This document shows, in pieces, positions 15,048 through 24,149 of a stretch of DNA of 39,166 bases. The notes beneath the pieces were generated by a model. It had not been told where the DNA came from and did not search any database. It saw only the letters and a list, made by a program, of their open reading frames with translations. Position 1 is the stretch's first letter, and each line of letters opens with the position of its first letter. This DNA is from Flavobacteriales bacterium. Its GTDB lineage: Bacteria; Bacteroidota; Bacteroidia; Flavobacteriales_D; Sanyastnellaceae. The stretch spans positions 1 through 39,166 of the forward strand of contig JAQWFN010000032.1 of the NCBI GenBank assembly GCA_029238785.1, read 5' to 3'. Position numbers and translations under genes: made by a program.

Positions 15048-15934
15048 AAAAAGCGTTCCTCGCTATTACTTGTTTACTGTCCATTTCTGCTCTAGCTCAG
15101 GAATTGAACTGCAGTGTAACCATCATCGCCCCACAAATTGCTAACGTTGAGGCTTCGAGGATTGAGAATATCGAGAGCAGCATTCAAGAATTCATGAATG
15201 GTCGTCGTTGGACAGAGGATTACTACGACCTGGATGAGCGCATTGAATGTAGCATGCAGATTACGATCAATGAAGCTCCTAGCCAAACGACTTTCAGAGG
15301 TTCAATTCAGATACAGAGCAGCCGACCAGTTTACAACTCGGATTACAAAACACCTGTTTTTACTGTAAACGACAACGATTTTACCTTCACCTTTGCCGAT
15401 AATCAAATCATTCAATGGTCGAACGATCAACACCGCGATAACCTATCAAGTGTTCTAGCCTACTACGCTTACATTATGATCGGTTCAGATTACGACACCT
15501 TTTCAGCTCAAGGTGGCACTGATTACTACCTGCAAGCGCAAACCATAGTAGCCAATGCCCAAAACGCAGGAGAAAGCGGATGGAGAGCTAGTGAAGGTCA
15601 GCGTAACCGTTTTTGGCTCGTGGAAAATATCCTCTCTCAAACCTTCGCCCCTCTTCGCAATTGTTTGTACCGTTATCACCGCCATGGATTCGATAAACTG
15701 TACACCGATGCTACCGCAGGTAGAAACGAAATCATCGAAGGTTTACTTGGTTTGAATGAAGTTCACAAAGTAAGGCCTGCCAGTTACAATATTCAGCTCT
15801 TTTTTGTTGCAAAAGCCGATGAAATTATCAACCTTTTCAAGGCCGCTCCAGCTGAAGAAAAAGAAAGGCTTATTTCTTTGCTCCGACTTTTGGACCCGGC
15901 GAACATACAGAAGTATGACGGTATGATGAGCTAA
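15038..15934 (+). CDS. DUF4835 family secreted protein (T9SS-associated)
   Basis: 298 residues with a signal peptide (about 1-20, SISALA-QE cleavage). The mature part matches the DUF4835 family by several features: ELNCSVTIIAPQIANVEASRIENIESSIQEFMNGRRWT near the start, AYYAYIMIGSDYDTFS in the middle, and the RNRFWLVENILSQTFAPLR segment. Some annotation schemes label this family PorD and link it to type IX secretion; I recall that label but cannot confirm it. It is likely periplasmic or on the inner face of the outer membrane. The start ATG lies inside the end of coaBC in another frame, so translation is coupled, and recN follows 28 bases later. Confidence 0.85.
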   Translation: MLLKKAFLAITCLLSISALAQELNCSVTIIAPQIANVEASRIENIESSIQEFMNGRRWTEDYYDLDERIECSMQITINEAPSQTTFRGSIQIQSSRPVYNSDYKTPVFTVNDNDFTFTFADNQIIQWSNDQHRDNLSSVLAYYAYIMIGSDYDTFSAQGGTDYYLQAQTIVANAQNAGESGWRASEGQRNRFWLVENILSQTFAPLRNCLYRYHRHGFDKLYTDATAGRNEIIEGLLGLNEVHKVRPASYNIQLFFVAKADEIINLFKAAPAEEKERLISLLRLLDPANIQKYDGMMS

Positions 15935-15962
15935 TAAAGGTTCATCTTTAAGCAACTCAGAC

Positions 15963-17624
15963 GTGTTAAGGCATCTTACAATTCGCAACTACGCGCTTAT
16001 TGCGCACATTGATACAGATTTTACTCCAGGACTAACAGCGTTAACTGGAGAAACGGGGTCTGGTAAATCCATTATTCTTGGTGCTCTGGGACTTATTCTT
16101 GGTGAAAGAGCTGATAGCAGCGTGCTTCGAAATCAAGAAGAAAAGTGCATCATTGAAGCCATATTCAAAATCGACGAAGAAATTAAGAGCTTCTTTGATG
16201 AGCACGATTTGGACTTTGAAGTTCAAACTGTTTTGAGAAGAGAGATAACGCCGAAAGGGAAATCAAGGGCTTTTATCAACGATACTCCTGTTACCCTCAC
16301 TCAAATGAAGCAACTCGGCGGAATGCTGGTTGACATCCACTCTCAGCAGGAACAGAGCAGGTTTAGGGAGATGAGCTTTCGTTTTTCAATCCTCGATCGC
16401 TTTGCACAACAAGACGAAACCGCTACTGCCTACTCTAAAGACTTTTACCTTCTTAAATCAGCGCTCAGCAGCCTTGAGGAGCTGCAAGATCGTGAAGCCA
16501 AATCGAAGAGTGATTTGGATTATTATCAGTTTCAATACAAAGAACTCGAAGAAGCCAATTTGGATGGCTTAAATGTTCAGGAACTCGAAGATCAATTGAG
16601 TGCCCTTGAAAATGCCGAGAGCATTCAACACAGCTTGCAACAATTACAAATGCTCTTAAGCGAGCAAGACGAACCCATTGTTGCACAATTGAAGCAAGGA
16701 CTTCAGTTGCTCAGCGCTTTGAAAGATAAACATCACGGTATTGCTGCTTTACATGAACGTTTAAGCAGCGCCATGATTGAACTCGACGACATTTCTTCTG
16801 AGGCCGGTGTAGAGTCGGACAAAACCCAAATGGACCCTGAAGCGCTTCAACAAATCCAAGAGCGTTTAGACGAGTATTACCGTTTACAAAATAAGCACCG
16901 CGTTGCTGATTTGGCAGAACTGCTCGAACTACGAGAAGAATTGAGCGTTAAAATTGATGCCGTATCTTCTTTGGAACACGACATTGCAGATCAGGAGAAA
17001 CTCATTGCATCAGCCCGAAAAAAACTCATTGAAATGGCAGATCAACTGCAATCAAAGCGGGAAAAGGCGGCTGGTCAATTAGAGAAAAAAATCCAAGAAC
17101 ACTTGTCGCACTTAGGAATGCCACATGCTCAATTGAAGTTTGAATTCAACAAAGTGGAAGAGCTCAATCGCCATGGAAACACCGAAGTAAAACTAATGCT
17201 CTTGGCCAACAAAGGTGGTGAATTTAAGCCTTTGGACAAGGTGGCTTCTGGTGGTGAGACCTCTCGTGTAATCTTGGCCTTGAAAGCGGCTTTGGCTGAA
17301 CAACAGATGATTCGCACCATCATTTTTGACGAAATCGATACTGGTGTGAGCGGAGAAATGGCTTTAAGAATGGCCGAGATCATGAAACAGATGAGTGAGA
17401 AACTTCAGCTCATCAACATCACTCACCTTCCTCAGGTTGCAGCTAGGGCAGATCAGCAGTTCAAGGTGTATAAGACTAGCGACAAAAACGCCACCTTCAC
17501 GCACATTGAGAAACTCCCCGAGCAAGAGCGTGTTATTGAACTAGCCGAAATGCTCAGCGGTAAGGACTTCGGGCAAGAAGCATTGGCCAATGCAAAAGCG
17601 CTTTTGGGATTAAAGCCCAACTAA
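15963..17624 (+). CDS. recN: DNA repair protein RecN (GTG start)
   Basis: 553 residues, a normal RecN length. Walker A GETGSGKS is near residues 29-36, a long coiled-coil middle runs from about 150 to 390, the ABC signature region is LDKVASGGETSRV, and Walker B is IIFDEIDTGVSG, followed by NITHLPQVAA with the switch His. RecN is an SMC-like ATPase that brings broken DNA ends or sister chromatids together early in double-strand break repair. The start is GTG at 15963, directly before the conserved LRHLTIRNYALI. It is the last gene of the bamD-omega-coaBC-DUF4835-recN run and ends at a hairpin before a convergent gene. Confidence 0.95.
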   Translation: MLRHLTIRNYALIAHIDTDFTPGLTALTGETGSGKSIILGALGLILGERADSSVLRNQEEKCIIEAIFKIDEEIKSFFDEHDLDFEVQTVLRREITPKGKSRAFINDTPVTLTQMKQLGGMLVDIHSQQEQSRFREMSFRFSILDRFAQQDETATAYSKDFYLLKSALSSLEELQDREAKSKSDLDYYQFQYKELEEANLDGLNVQELEDQLSALENAESIQHSLQQLQMLLSEQDEPIVAQLKQGLQLLSALKDKHHGIAALHERLSSAMIELDDISSEAGVESDKTQMDPEALQQIQERLDEYYRLQNKHRVADLAELLELREELSVKIDAVSSLEHDIADQEKLIASARKKLIEMADQLQSKREKAAGQLEKKIQEHLSHLGMPHAQLKFEFNKVEELNRHGNTEVKLMLLANKGGEFKPLDKVASGGETSRVILALKAALAEQQMIRTIIFDEIDTGVSGEMALRMAEIMKQMSEKLQLINITHLPQVAARADQQFKVYKTSDKNATFTHIEKLPEQERVIELAEMLSGKDFGQEALANAKALLGLKPN

Positions 17625-17673
17625 AAAGCGCCTGCATTCCGGTCGATCATCACCCCGAAAAAGCAAGCGCTTT
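17625..17673. terminator. Possible bidirectional terminator between recN and the TonB receptor
   Basis: AAAGCGCCTGC (17625-17635) and GCAAGCGCTTT (17663-17673) are complementary with one mismatch, around a 27-base interior. The arm ends are A- and T-rich as in a two-way terminator between convergent genes. The large loop lowers confidence. Confidence 0.45.
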
Positions 17674-17710
17674 CAATTTATTCTAGACCTCAATCTAAGC
17701 TACAGCTCAC

Positions 17711-20020
17711 TTAGAAAGAGTAATCAATACCGATTGAAGGAAGGAAAGGAAGTTGATCTACACGATCGTTCGTTACACGATTGATGTAGAACACGTTTCT
17801 TCTTGAATAAACATTGGTGACACCAAAATTCAATTCCAGTTTTCTTGTTTCTGTGAATTCGATGGTTTTACGAACTGAAATGTCCAATCTGTGGTACCAA
17901 GGAAGTCGCCCTTCATTCAGTCCGGCATAATCGATACCAAGTTCATTCGCATTTGAGTTGATGTAATCTGAGCCAATTCCATCTCCAACGTTCACCGGTT
18001 GGTAGAAACCTTGGGTTTGAGTGAATGGGAGTCCAGAACCTAAGTTCCAACGAAGACTTGCTTCCCAAGAGTGCTCCTTACCAAAGGCTTGACTTGCAAC
18101 AAAGTTGATGTTGTGTCGACGATCAAATACAGGATCGTAGTACTTAAAACCATCCCAACGATCTACGTTACCAAGAGAGTAAACGAACCAGAGGTAGGTG
18201 TATTTCTCTTCATATTTCATAACGAAATCTACACCTTGAGCGAATCCTGTTTCAACGATAAAGTCTTTTTTGAAAACGTCTGGAACATCGATTTCTGGAT
18301 CGTCAGCAAAAAGCTTGTTCCTGTTGATGTTGGTTAACTGGGTGAAGTTTTTGCGGTAACCTTCAATGTTCACGTTGATTTTTTCTGTGAGGTCGAATTC
18401 GAAACCAAAGATCAAGTGATTTGCCGTTTGAAGGCTGTGTCTGATTTCTTTAGTGTCTCCGTTGGGAAGGATAAATTCATCTGGAATGTTCTGAGGTCCG
18501 TTCAAAAAACCATAGAACAAGTTCACCACATCTCTATCAGAATTAGCTGCGATCAAGTTTTGAGAGTAGAGTCCTGCAGCACCTTTCAATCTTAATCTTT
18601 GCGACACTTTCCACTTCATCCCGATTCGCGGTTCAGGGGAAAATTTACTAATTGAGCTGTAATACTGCAGCCTCATACTTGGCTCGATGATGAGGTCTCC
18701 TGCTGAAATTTTATAAGAATAATAGGCACCTAGTTCGGTTGTGTTTTCTGCTTGGGCTACTTTAACCTGGAGAGCATTGAAGGTTTCGAAATTGGTGTTC
18801 ACTCCTACGACATTAATTCCGTAGTTCATTTCATTATCGCCTTCGATACGTTTGAAATCCAAACCGAAGTTAAACCCTCCTACTTCAGAAAAGCGATCTG
18901 CAAGGCCTTCTTCTTCCAGGTTGATGCGGTAAGTTGAGGTCGAGAAGTTACCTTGAATAAGCATTGATGATCCTGATGGAACCACCACGAAGTTAGCTCC
19001 ACCACCAAAATTTTGCCAATTCAAATTTGAGAGTGCCAAGTAGCGCACATCATCATTAAAACTAAAACCAAAAACATTCAATTTCGAACCACTAGCACCG
19101 CTAAAGCTCACCTTTCCATAAAGGTCGGTAAAGTTGAAAGGCAAACCGTCTTCATCGATATAGTCGTAAAGCAATTTAGAAGATTGTTCGAGGTAAGATC
19201 TTTTAGCTGAGAGGATGTATGAGATACCACCTCCTTTTTCGCTCAATTTTTTCAACGGACCTTCGATCATCACCTTCGAACCAAAAGGGCTCGCGCTTAA
19301 TTTTCCCGAGAGACGAGATTTATTACCGTCTCGTGTTTTAATGTCCATCACAGAAGAAATACGCCCACCGAATTGTGCATTAAATCCACCAGTGTAGACG
19401 TCAGCATTAGAAATGATGTCGGAATCAAATACGGAGAATAGTCCGATACTGTGGAAAGGGTTGTAGATGATCATTCCATCGAGAAGCACTTTATTCTGCA
19501 CTGGAGAGCCACCACGAATGTATAATTGTCCACCTTGATCTCCTGTGCTTACAAAACCAGGCAAAACTTGCAAAGCTTGAACGATATCTGCTTGTCCGCC
19601 AATTGACGGGATTTTTTTAATGTCTGCTGGTCGGATCGTTTCTACTGAGGTATTAACTTCCGACTCTTGTTCGGCTCGATCTGCGGAAATCTCTGCCCCA
19701 GCGAGTTCAACTACTCTAGGTGCAAGGAGAACGTTTCTCGTAATGATTTTAGTTCCCTCAATCGTCACTTCAACAGTTTTATCTTGATACTCGAGATTTC
19801 CCACATTCATGGTGTAGGTGCCTGGCGGTATTTTCGTGAGGGAATAATATCCGTTCAAATCTGTAGACACTCCAAAACTTGTTCCTTTCAGTGTTACCGA
19901 GGCGAACATTACCGGTTCTCCTGAATTTTTATCCTTCACAAATCCTTTGATTGTTCCTTGTCCGAAAACACTTGCCGAAAACAGGAGGAACAAAATCACA
20001 CCTAAAACATGTTTTGTCAT
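17711..20020 (-). CDS. TonB-dependent receptor with carboxypeptidase-like N-terminal domain
   Basis: 769 residues from the ATG at 20018-20020; a GTG two codons earlier is also possible. A signal peptide (about 1-21) is followed by a carboxypeptidase-regulatory-like domain (about 23-105: GTIKGFVKDKNSGEPVMFASVTLKGT, NGYYSLTKIPPGTY). The plug domain (about 130-240) has GGQADIVQALQVLPGF, GQLYIRGGSPVQNKVLLDGM and GGFNAQFGGRISSVMD. The rest is the 22-stranded outer membrane barrel, ending in Phe. Such receptors import siderophores, vitamins or oligomers using the TonB motor. No SusD-like or uptake partner is adjacent, so the substrate is unknown. It is a single-gene unit with its own promoter. Confidence 0.93.
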   Translation of the reverse strand: MTKHVLGVILFLLFSASVFGQGTIKGFVKDKNSGEPVMFASVTLKGTSFGVSTDLNGYYSLTKIPPGTYTMNVGNLEYQDKTVEVTIEGTKIITRNVLLAPRVVELAGAEISADRAEQESEVNTSVETIRPADIKKIPSIGGQADIVQALQVLPGFVSTGDQGGQLYIRGGSPVQNKVLLDGMIIYNPFHSIGLFSVFDSDIISNADVYTGGFNAQFGGRISSVMDIKTRDGNKSRLSGKLSASPFGSKVMIEGPLKKLSEKGGGISYILSAKRSYLEQSSKLLYDYIDEDGLPFNFTDLYGKVSFSGASGSKLNVFGFSFNDDVRYLALSNLNWQNFGGGANFVVVPSGSSMLIQGNFSTSTYRINLEEEGLADRFSEVGGFNFGLDFKRIEGDNEMNYGINVVGVNTNFETFNALQVKVAQAENTTELGAYYSYKISAGDLIIEPSMRLQYYSSISKFSPEPRIGMKWKVSQRLRLKGAAGLYSQNLIAANSDRDVVNLFYGFLNGPQNIPDEFILPNGDTKEIRHSLQTANHLIFGFEFDLTEKINVNIEGYRKNFTQLTNINRNKLFADDPEIDVPDVFKKDFIVETGFAQGVDFVMKYEEKYTYLWFVYSLGNVDRWDGFKYYDPVFDRRHNINFVASQAFGKEHSWEASLRWNLGSGLPFTQTQGFYQPVNVGDGIGSDYINSNANELGIDYAGLNEGRLPWYHRLDISVRKTIEFTETRKLELNFGVTNVYSRRNVFYINRVTNDRVDQLPFLPSIGIDYSF

Positions 20021-20055
20021 GTACACTTTTTATTACTGTTAGCCCTTGGGGAGGT

Positions 20056-20063
20056 CAAAAGTA
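20056..20063 (-). promoter_or_regulatory. -10 box of the TonB receptor gene
   Basis: On the minus strand the sequence is TACTTTTG, a perfect TAnnTTTG box, 35 bases ahead of the ATG. No convincing -33 TTG is visible. Confidence 0.45.
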
Positions 20064-20250
20064 CCATTTTCACTTGACTGAAGCGAAGAAAACTTTTGGC
20101 TTGCGGTGCAAATCTAGATTAGTCTTTGAATCCCATGCTGATGTGAGACTTAATATTGTGTGATAAATTACATGTCTATTGGGGTGATGAGTTTTGCATG
20201 GGATTTTTATGGCATTTTTGGCGATTTTAGTTAAGGTCTTTGAATTACAT

Positions 20251-20328
20251 CTATATAGATAAGTCTCAAACCCCTGTTTTAGCCGCAGGTTCTGCTTCGA
20301 AGTTCACTAATGAGACTTAAGTATATAG
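20251..20328. repeat. Fourth copy of the 77-bp hairpin unit
   Basis: CTATATAGATAAGTCTCAAA (20251-20270) and TGAGACTTAAGTATATAG (20311-20328) match the arms of the units at 9231-9516, with compensating changes (GACC becomes GACT opposite AGTC). The loop sequence is different and lacks CACCTTCCG. It lies between the helicase stop and the TonB receptor start. The rest of the 20064-20344 gap shows nothing else. Confidence 0.88.
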
Positions 20329-20344
20329 CCCCATAAAAACACAG

Positions 20345-22777
20345 CTAGTCATTCGCTAAGGTCATCTTAGCAATTCGATCAGACAACTTCTCGGAACTGA
20401 TCTTCTCCCGCAAGCGATCGACCATTATTGGGAACGACAAAGGTGTTGGTTTACCTGTATTCATCACTACCATCTTCTGCGCTTGAATCCGTTTTAAAAC
20501 AGTCCTAAATCGTGTAATCTCCAACTGGTGGTAAATCACCTCATCAAAAGCCTGTCTCAACAATAAATTCTGTGGATCATAATCAGCAAAAACATCAAAA
20601 ATCAAGGAGCTTGAACTTTGAAGGTGTCGGTCTTTCACATACTTCCCCGGAAAACCAGTAAACACCATCCCCGATATCACAGCAATATCTCTAAATTTTC
20701 GCTTGGCCATCTCTGCACTATTAATACTAGCTTCTATATCTGCCATCAAATGATCAGTACTGAAAAAGTCATTCTCTAAAGCTGCCTCAAGCGGTATTTC
20801 CTGATCAGAGAGTAACTCAAAACCATAATCATTATAAGCTAGGCTAAAGCTGATGGGCTGAAGCAAAGACATTCGATAAGCTAATAAACTGGCTATTCCC
20901 TCATGCACCAACCTCCCTTCAAAGGGGTACATGAAAAGATGGTAGCCCTCCTTGGTCTGAAACTGCTCAATCAAAAACTCATCTCGTGAAGGTAAATGCG
21001 ACCTTGAGCCCTGAAGCTCTAAAATGGGAGCGAGCTTTTGTAATTCAGGATCGAAATGCTGCTTGGTAGAAAACTCCTCAAGTTTCAAGCGAAGCATGTC
21101 CGACATCTTGGAAGAAAAATTCAAACGCCCCCCCTGCCACGACGGGATTTTGCCTTTATCCTCCTTGGAATTCTTCACCTGTACAACCAAATCCTTCAAT
21201 CGAATAAACTCCAAACATCGCCCAGCAAACCAAAAAACATCACCTTCATTCAAAGAAGAAACAAAGTACTCTTCTACGTGTCCGATTGCCCCGCCACGTT
21301 GATATTTCACCAAAAGCATTTTATCTGAGACAATGGTTCCTATCGACATTCGATGACGCATGGCCACACTGCGTTTTTGCACGGTATAAAAATCACCCTC
21401 GCGTTCTACTTTCTTGTATTCATCATAAGCCTTAAGTGAGTCTCCTCCAGTTGTAATAAAGCGCAAGCACCATTTCCATTCATCCAGAGTAATGCTTTCG
21501 AAGCAAAAGGTATCCCTCACCTCTTTATAAATTACATTTGAATCAAAGCCATCACCAAGCGCAAGTGTTGTTAAATACTGAACGAGCACATCAAAAGACC
21601 TAATGTGCGGCTCTCTGTTCTCTAAATAATTATCCTCTATGGCTTGCCTCAAAGCAGCTGCTTCAATGAGTTCTAGTGCATTGGTAGGCAAGAAAAAGAT
21701 CTTACTCTCAGCTCCTGGTTGATGTCCACTTCTTCCAGCTCTTTGAACAAAACGCGAAACGCCTTTAGGTCCGCCCACCTGAACTATAGCGTCTACTGGT
21801 CGGAAATCAACACCCAAATCTAGACTTGAAGTACAAACAACAGCTTTTAACTGTCCGTGATACAAAGCATCTTCCACCCAAGCTCTTAGGTCTCTCGAAA
21901 TTGAACTGTGGTGCATGGCCATTACTCCTGCGAACTCTGGATAGGCATCGAGAATTTGATGGTACCAAATTTCCGATTGAGCGCGAGTATTGGTGAAGAT
22001 TAATGTGGATTGATTTTTTCTGATGATATCCACCACTTGATCAATCAGCTTTATGCCAAGATGACCAGCCCAAGGCAAATTGTTTACCTCCTCCGGCATC
22101 AAGGTTTCAAGGCTGAGCTTCTTTTTTAAAGCAGAACGAATGAGCACGGCACTGGAAGCGTTTGACTTCCCCTGCAATACCTTCATGGCTTCATCCATAT
22201 TTCCAATTGTGGCAGAAATACCCCAAACTTGCAAAGAAGGCAACATTCCTTTTAAGCGACTTAAAGCCAGTTCAACCTGAACTCCTCGCTTGCTCCCCAA
22301 TAATTCATGCCATTCATCAATCACTACAGTCCTTAGACTTTTAAACAAACGCTCATTCTTTTTCTGGGCGAAGAGGATATGCAAACTCTCGGGGGTTGTA
22401 ATGAGAATCTGAGGCATATTTTTTTTCTGAGCTTGCCGATCTTTGGATGAAGTATCTCCCGTGCGGATACCTACTACAGCTTTCGCTCCCATGCCTGCAA
22501 TTGCCGCATTGGCAGAAAGCTCAATCTCCTTGGCTAAAGCACGTATTGGAGTAATCCAAATAGCGAAAAGGCCTTTCTGATGTTCTTCTGCGATCATCGC
22601 CTCCACAATGGGAACCATTAGAGAATAAGTCTTTCCACTTCCTGTAGGAGCGTTAACAATTCCACTTTTCTTTTGAGCAAAAGCTTTCCATGTTTTTTGC
22701 TGAAAGGGAAAAGCGTTCCAGTTTTTTATATTGAACCATTCTTCGGCTCGCTCGTATGAGATCTCAGTCTTTGGCAC
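20345..22777 (-). CDS. Lhr-like DEXH helicase, ligase-associated type (GTG start)
   Basis: 810 residues of a superfamily 2 DNA helicase. It has FPFQQKTW (Q-motif-like) at 24-30, Walker A APTGSGKT at 43-50, TPIRALAKEIE, TTPESLH, the DEWH box at 154-157, SATIGN, TNTRAQSE, SSLDLGVDF and VQRAGRSGHQPG (motif VI). The C-terminal third is the Lhr-core winged-helix and DUF4145-free extension seen in the form linked with bacterial ATP-dependent DNA ligases. Relatives are thought to unwind DNA or RNA-DNA hybrids in damage repair. The start is GTG (22775-22777). Its usual partners, the ligase and MBL exonuclease, are at 36937-39166 on the same strand and not beside it. I see no PdeM-type phosphoesterase next to it. 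Confidence 0.9.
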   Translation of the reverse strand: MPKTEISYERAEEWFNIKNWNAFPFQQKTWKAFAQKKSGIVNAPTGSGKTYSLMVPIVEAMIAEEHQKGLFAIWITPIRALAKEIELSANAAIAGMGAKAVVGIRTGDTSSKDRQAQKKNMPQILITTPESLHILFAQKKNERLFKSLRTVVIDEWHELLGSKRGVQVELALSRLKGMLPSLQVWGISATIGNMDEAMKVLQGKSNASSAVLIRSALKKKLSLETLMPEEVNNLPWAGHLGIKLIDQVVDIIRKNQSTLIFTNTRAQSEIWYHQILDAYPEFAGVMAMHHSSISRDLRAWVEDALYHGQLKAVVCTSSLDLGVDFRPVDAIVQVGGPKGVSRFVQRAGRSGHQPGAESKIFFLPTNALELIEAAALRQAIEDNYLENREPHIRSFDVLVQYLTTLALGDGFDSNVIYKEVRDTFCFESITLDEWKWCLRFITTGGDSLKAYDEYKKVEREGDFYTVQKRSVAMRHRMSIGTIVSDKMLLVKYQRGGAIGHVEEYFVSSLNEGDVFWFAGRCLEFIRLKDLVVQVKNSKEDKGKIPSWQGGRLNFSSKMSDMLRLKLEEFSTKQHFDPELQKLAPILELQGSRSHLPSRDEFLIEQFQTKEGYHLFMYPFEGRLVHEGIASLLAYRMSLLQPISFSLAYNDYGFELLSDQEIPLEAALENDFFSTDHLMADIEASINSAEMAKRKFRDIAVISGMVFTGFPGKYVKDRHLQSSSSLIFDVFADYDPQNLLLRQAFDEVIYHQLEITRFRTVLKRIQAQKMVVMNTGKPTPLSFPIMVDRLREKISSEKLSDRIAKMTLAND

Positions 22778-22885
22778 AACTCTTGAACAATTGAGGTCAG
22801 GAAGGGTTCACTATTTTTTGTGAAGCCCCTAAACTAAATTATCTTAGAGCCATATTTGCAAACCGAAGCACAAAAATTGAAACTT

Positions 22886-23611
22886 ATGAAGAAAGTACTA
22901 CTTCTATTAATAGCTATCCTCAGCATTAACGCAGCAACTGCGCAACGTGATTATGATGACTTACTAGAACTTATCGTAGATGAAAAATACGAGCGCTGCC
23001 TGATTAAAGCAGACAAGTACATTTATGCAGACGATACGAAAAAAGATCCACTCCCATACTTATATTCGGCTATTGCCATGTTTCGTATCAATGCCTCAGA
23101 CGATGAAGCAGTAAAGGAGAAATACCCAAAAGCCTCTAAAGAAGCACTGAAGTTTGCATCAAAGTATGCTAAAAAAGACAAGGAAAGTGAGTTCTATGCA
23201 GAGTTTACCGACTTCTTTGTTGAGTTAAGAGCAGCAACTTATGAAGAAGCTGAAAATTACGATGCTGAAGAAAAATACACCAAATCGAAAGGACTATATA
23301 AATACCTTACAGTTATTGACCCTAACGACCCTGCTGCGGCCATTTATCAAGGATTTACGGAATGGGCTTTGCGTTCAAAAAGAGAAGCTGAAGTTTCGTT
23401 TGAAGCTGCAAAAACCATTTTGAATGAAAAAGGAATCGATCACTTAGAAGACGACCAAGTAAGTCGCTTAAGAATCGGCATTATTATGATTGCTGAATAT
23501 CTTGAAGCAAACGGAGAAAGAACTCTTGCTGTTGAATGGATGAAAATCGGTCAAAAGTACTTTGCTGACAACGACGCATTCAGCATCACTTACAAAGAAA
23601 TTGTAAGATAA
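22886..23611 (+). CDS. Secreted helical (TPR-like) protein of unknown function
   Basis: 241 residues from the ATG at 22886, which gives a clean signal peptide (MKKVLLLLIAILSINAATA-Q). An in-frame codon 30 bases upstream would spoil that. The mature protein is highly charged and helical, with repeated alanine/tyrosine helix pairs (PYLYSAIAMFRI, ALKFASKYAKKDKESEFY, KGLYKYLTVIDPNDPAAAIYQGFTEWAL, LAVEWMKIGQKYF) that look like degenerate TPRs. I do not recognise the family. Periplasmic location is inferred. A -10-like CATATTTG (22851-22858) precedes it, and a strong terminator follows, so it is its own transcription unit. Confidence 0.8.
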   Translation: MKKVLLLLIAILSINAATAQRDYDDLLELIVDEKYERCLIKADKYIYADDTKKDPLPYLYSAIAMFRINASDDEAVKEKYPKASKEALKFASKYAKKDKESEFYAEFTDFFVELRAATYEEAENYDAEEKYTKSKGLYKYLTVIDPNDPAAAIYQGFTEWALRSKREAEVSFEAAKTILNEKGIDHLEDDQVSRLRIGIIMIAEYLEANGERTLAVEWMKIGQKYFADNDAFSITYKEIVR

Positions 23612-23629
23612 TTCCTACAAAAGAATTAG

Positions 23630-23660
23630 AAAAAAGAAGGCCCCGCGCCTTCTTTTTTTT
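23630..23660 (+). terminator. Intrinsic terminator
   Basis: AAAAAAGAAGG (23630-23640) and CCTTCTTTTTTTT (23648-23660) form a perfect stem with a GC-rich seven-base loop and a T-tract. It ends the TPR-like gene and separates it from the signalling genes. Confidence 0.88.
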
Positions 23661-23693
23661 GCTTATTTCGTGAGTCTTACTAACTGCGAGAAA

Positions 23694-24149
23694 ATGACAA
23701 GTTCACCGAAAATACTTTTGATCGAAGACAACGAAGACGATGCAGAACTAACCAAAATCGCCTTAAGAAAAACCAAACGTAACGACTTGGTTTTTTGGGT
23801 GAAAGACGGTGCTGAAGCGCTTGACTTCCTTTTGGGACGAGGCTTATATGAGGCCGAACATTGGAGAGAAGATTTAAAACTCATCTTCCTCGACTTGAAG
23901 CTCCCAAAACAAAATGGCTTTGAAGTACTTGAAGTACTTAAATACACTGTCAATAATTTTGTCATCCCTATTTGTGTATTGACTTCCAGTAATGTTGAAA
24001 GCGATATTGAAAGGGCTTATCAGTTGGGCGCTAATAGTTATATCGTCAAACCAATTGACTTCAAAGAACACCTTGAATCGGTAAACAAAGCTGTTAACTT
24101 TTGGCTGAGATATGCTGACCAACAGAATCACTTAGCCGCAGTATCATGA
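23694..24149 (+). CDS. Stand-alone response regulator (Rcp1-like receiver)
   Basis: 151 residues, a single REC domain and nothing else. The acidic pair is in LIEDNEDDAE, the phospho-acceptor Asp is residue 67 in IFLDLKLP, the Thr/Ser switch is in LTSSN, and the conserved Lys is in IVKPID. The pattern with DDAELTKIAL and the long LVFWVKDGAEALDFLLGRG insert resembles the Rcp1 type that pairs with phytochrome-like or PAS kinases. With no output domain it probably acts as a phospho-carrier or binds a protein partner. The ATG at 23694 is preferred to an in-frame GTG at 23670. The stop overlaps the start of the kinase gene by four bases (ATGA), so the two are co-translated. Confidence 0.9.
   Translation: MTSSPKILLIEDNEDDAELTKIALRKTKRNDLVFWVKDGAEALDFLLGRGLYEAEHWREDLKLIFLDLKLPKQNGFEVLEVLKYTVNNFVIPICVLTSSNVESDIERAYQLGANSYIVKPIDFKEHLESVNKAVNFWLRYADQQNHLAAVS

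Noticed and set aside
23670-23693. GTG start for the stand-alone receiver
   Set aside because: It lies next to the terminator T-tract and would add an atypical eight-residue lead; the ATG at 23694 fits receiver proteins better.
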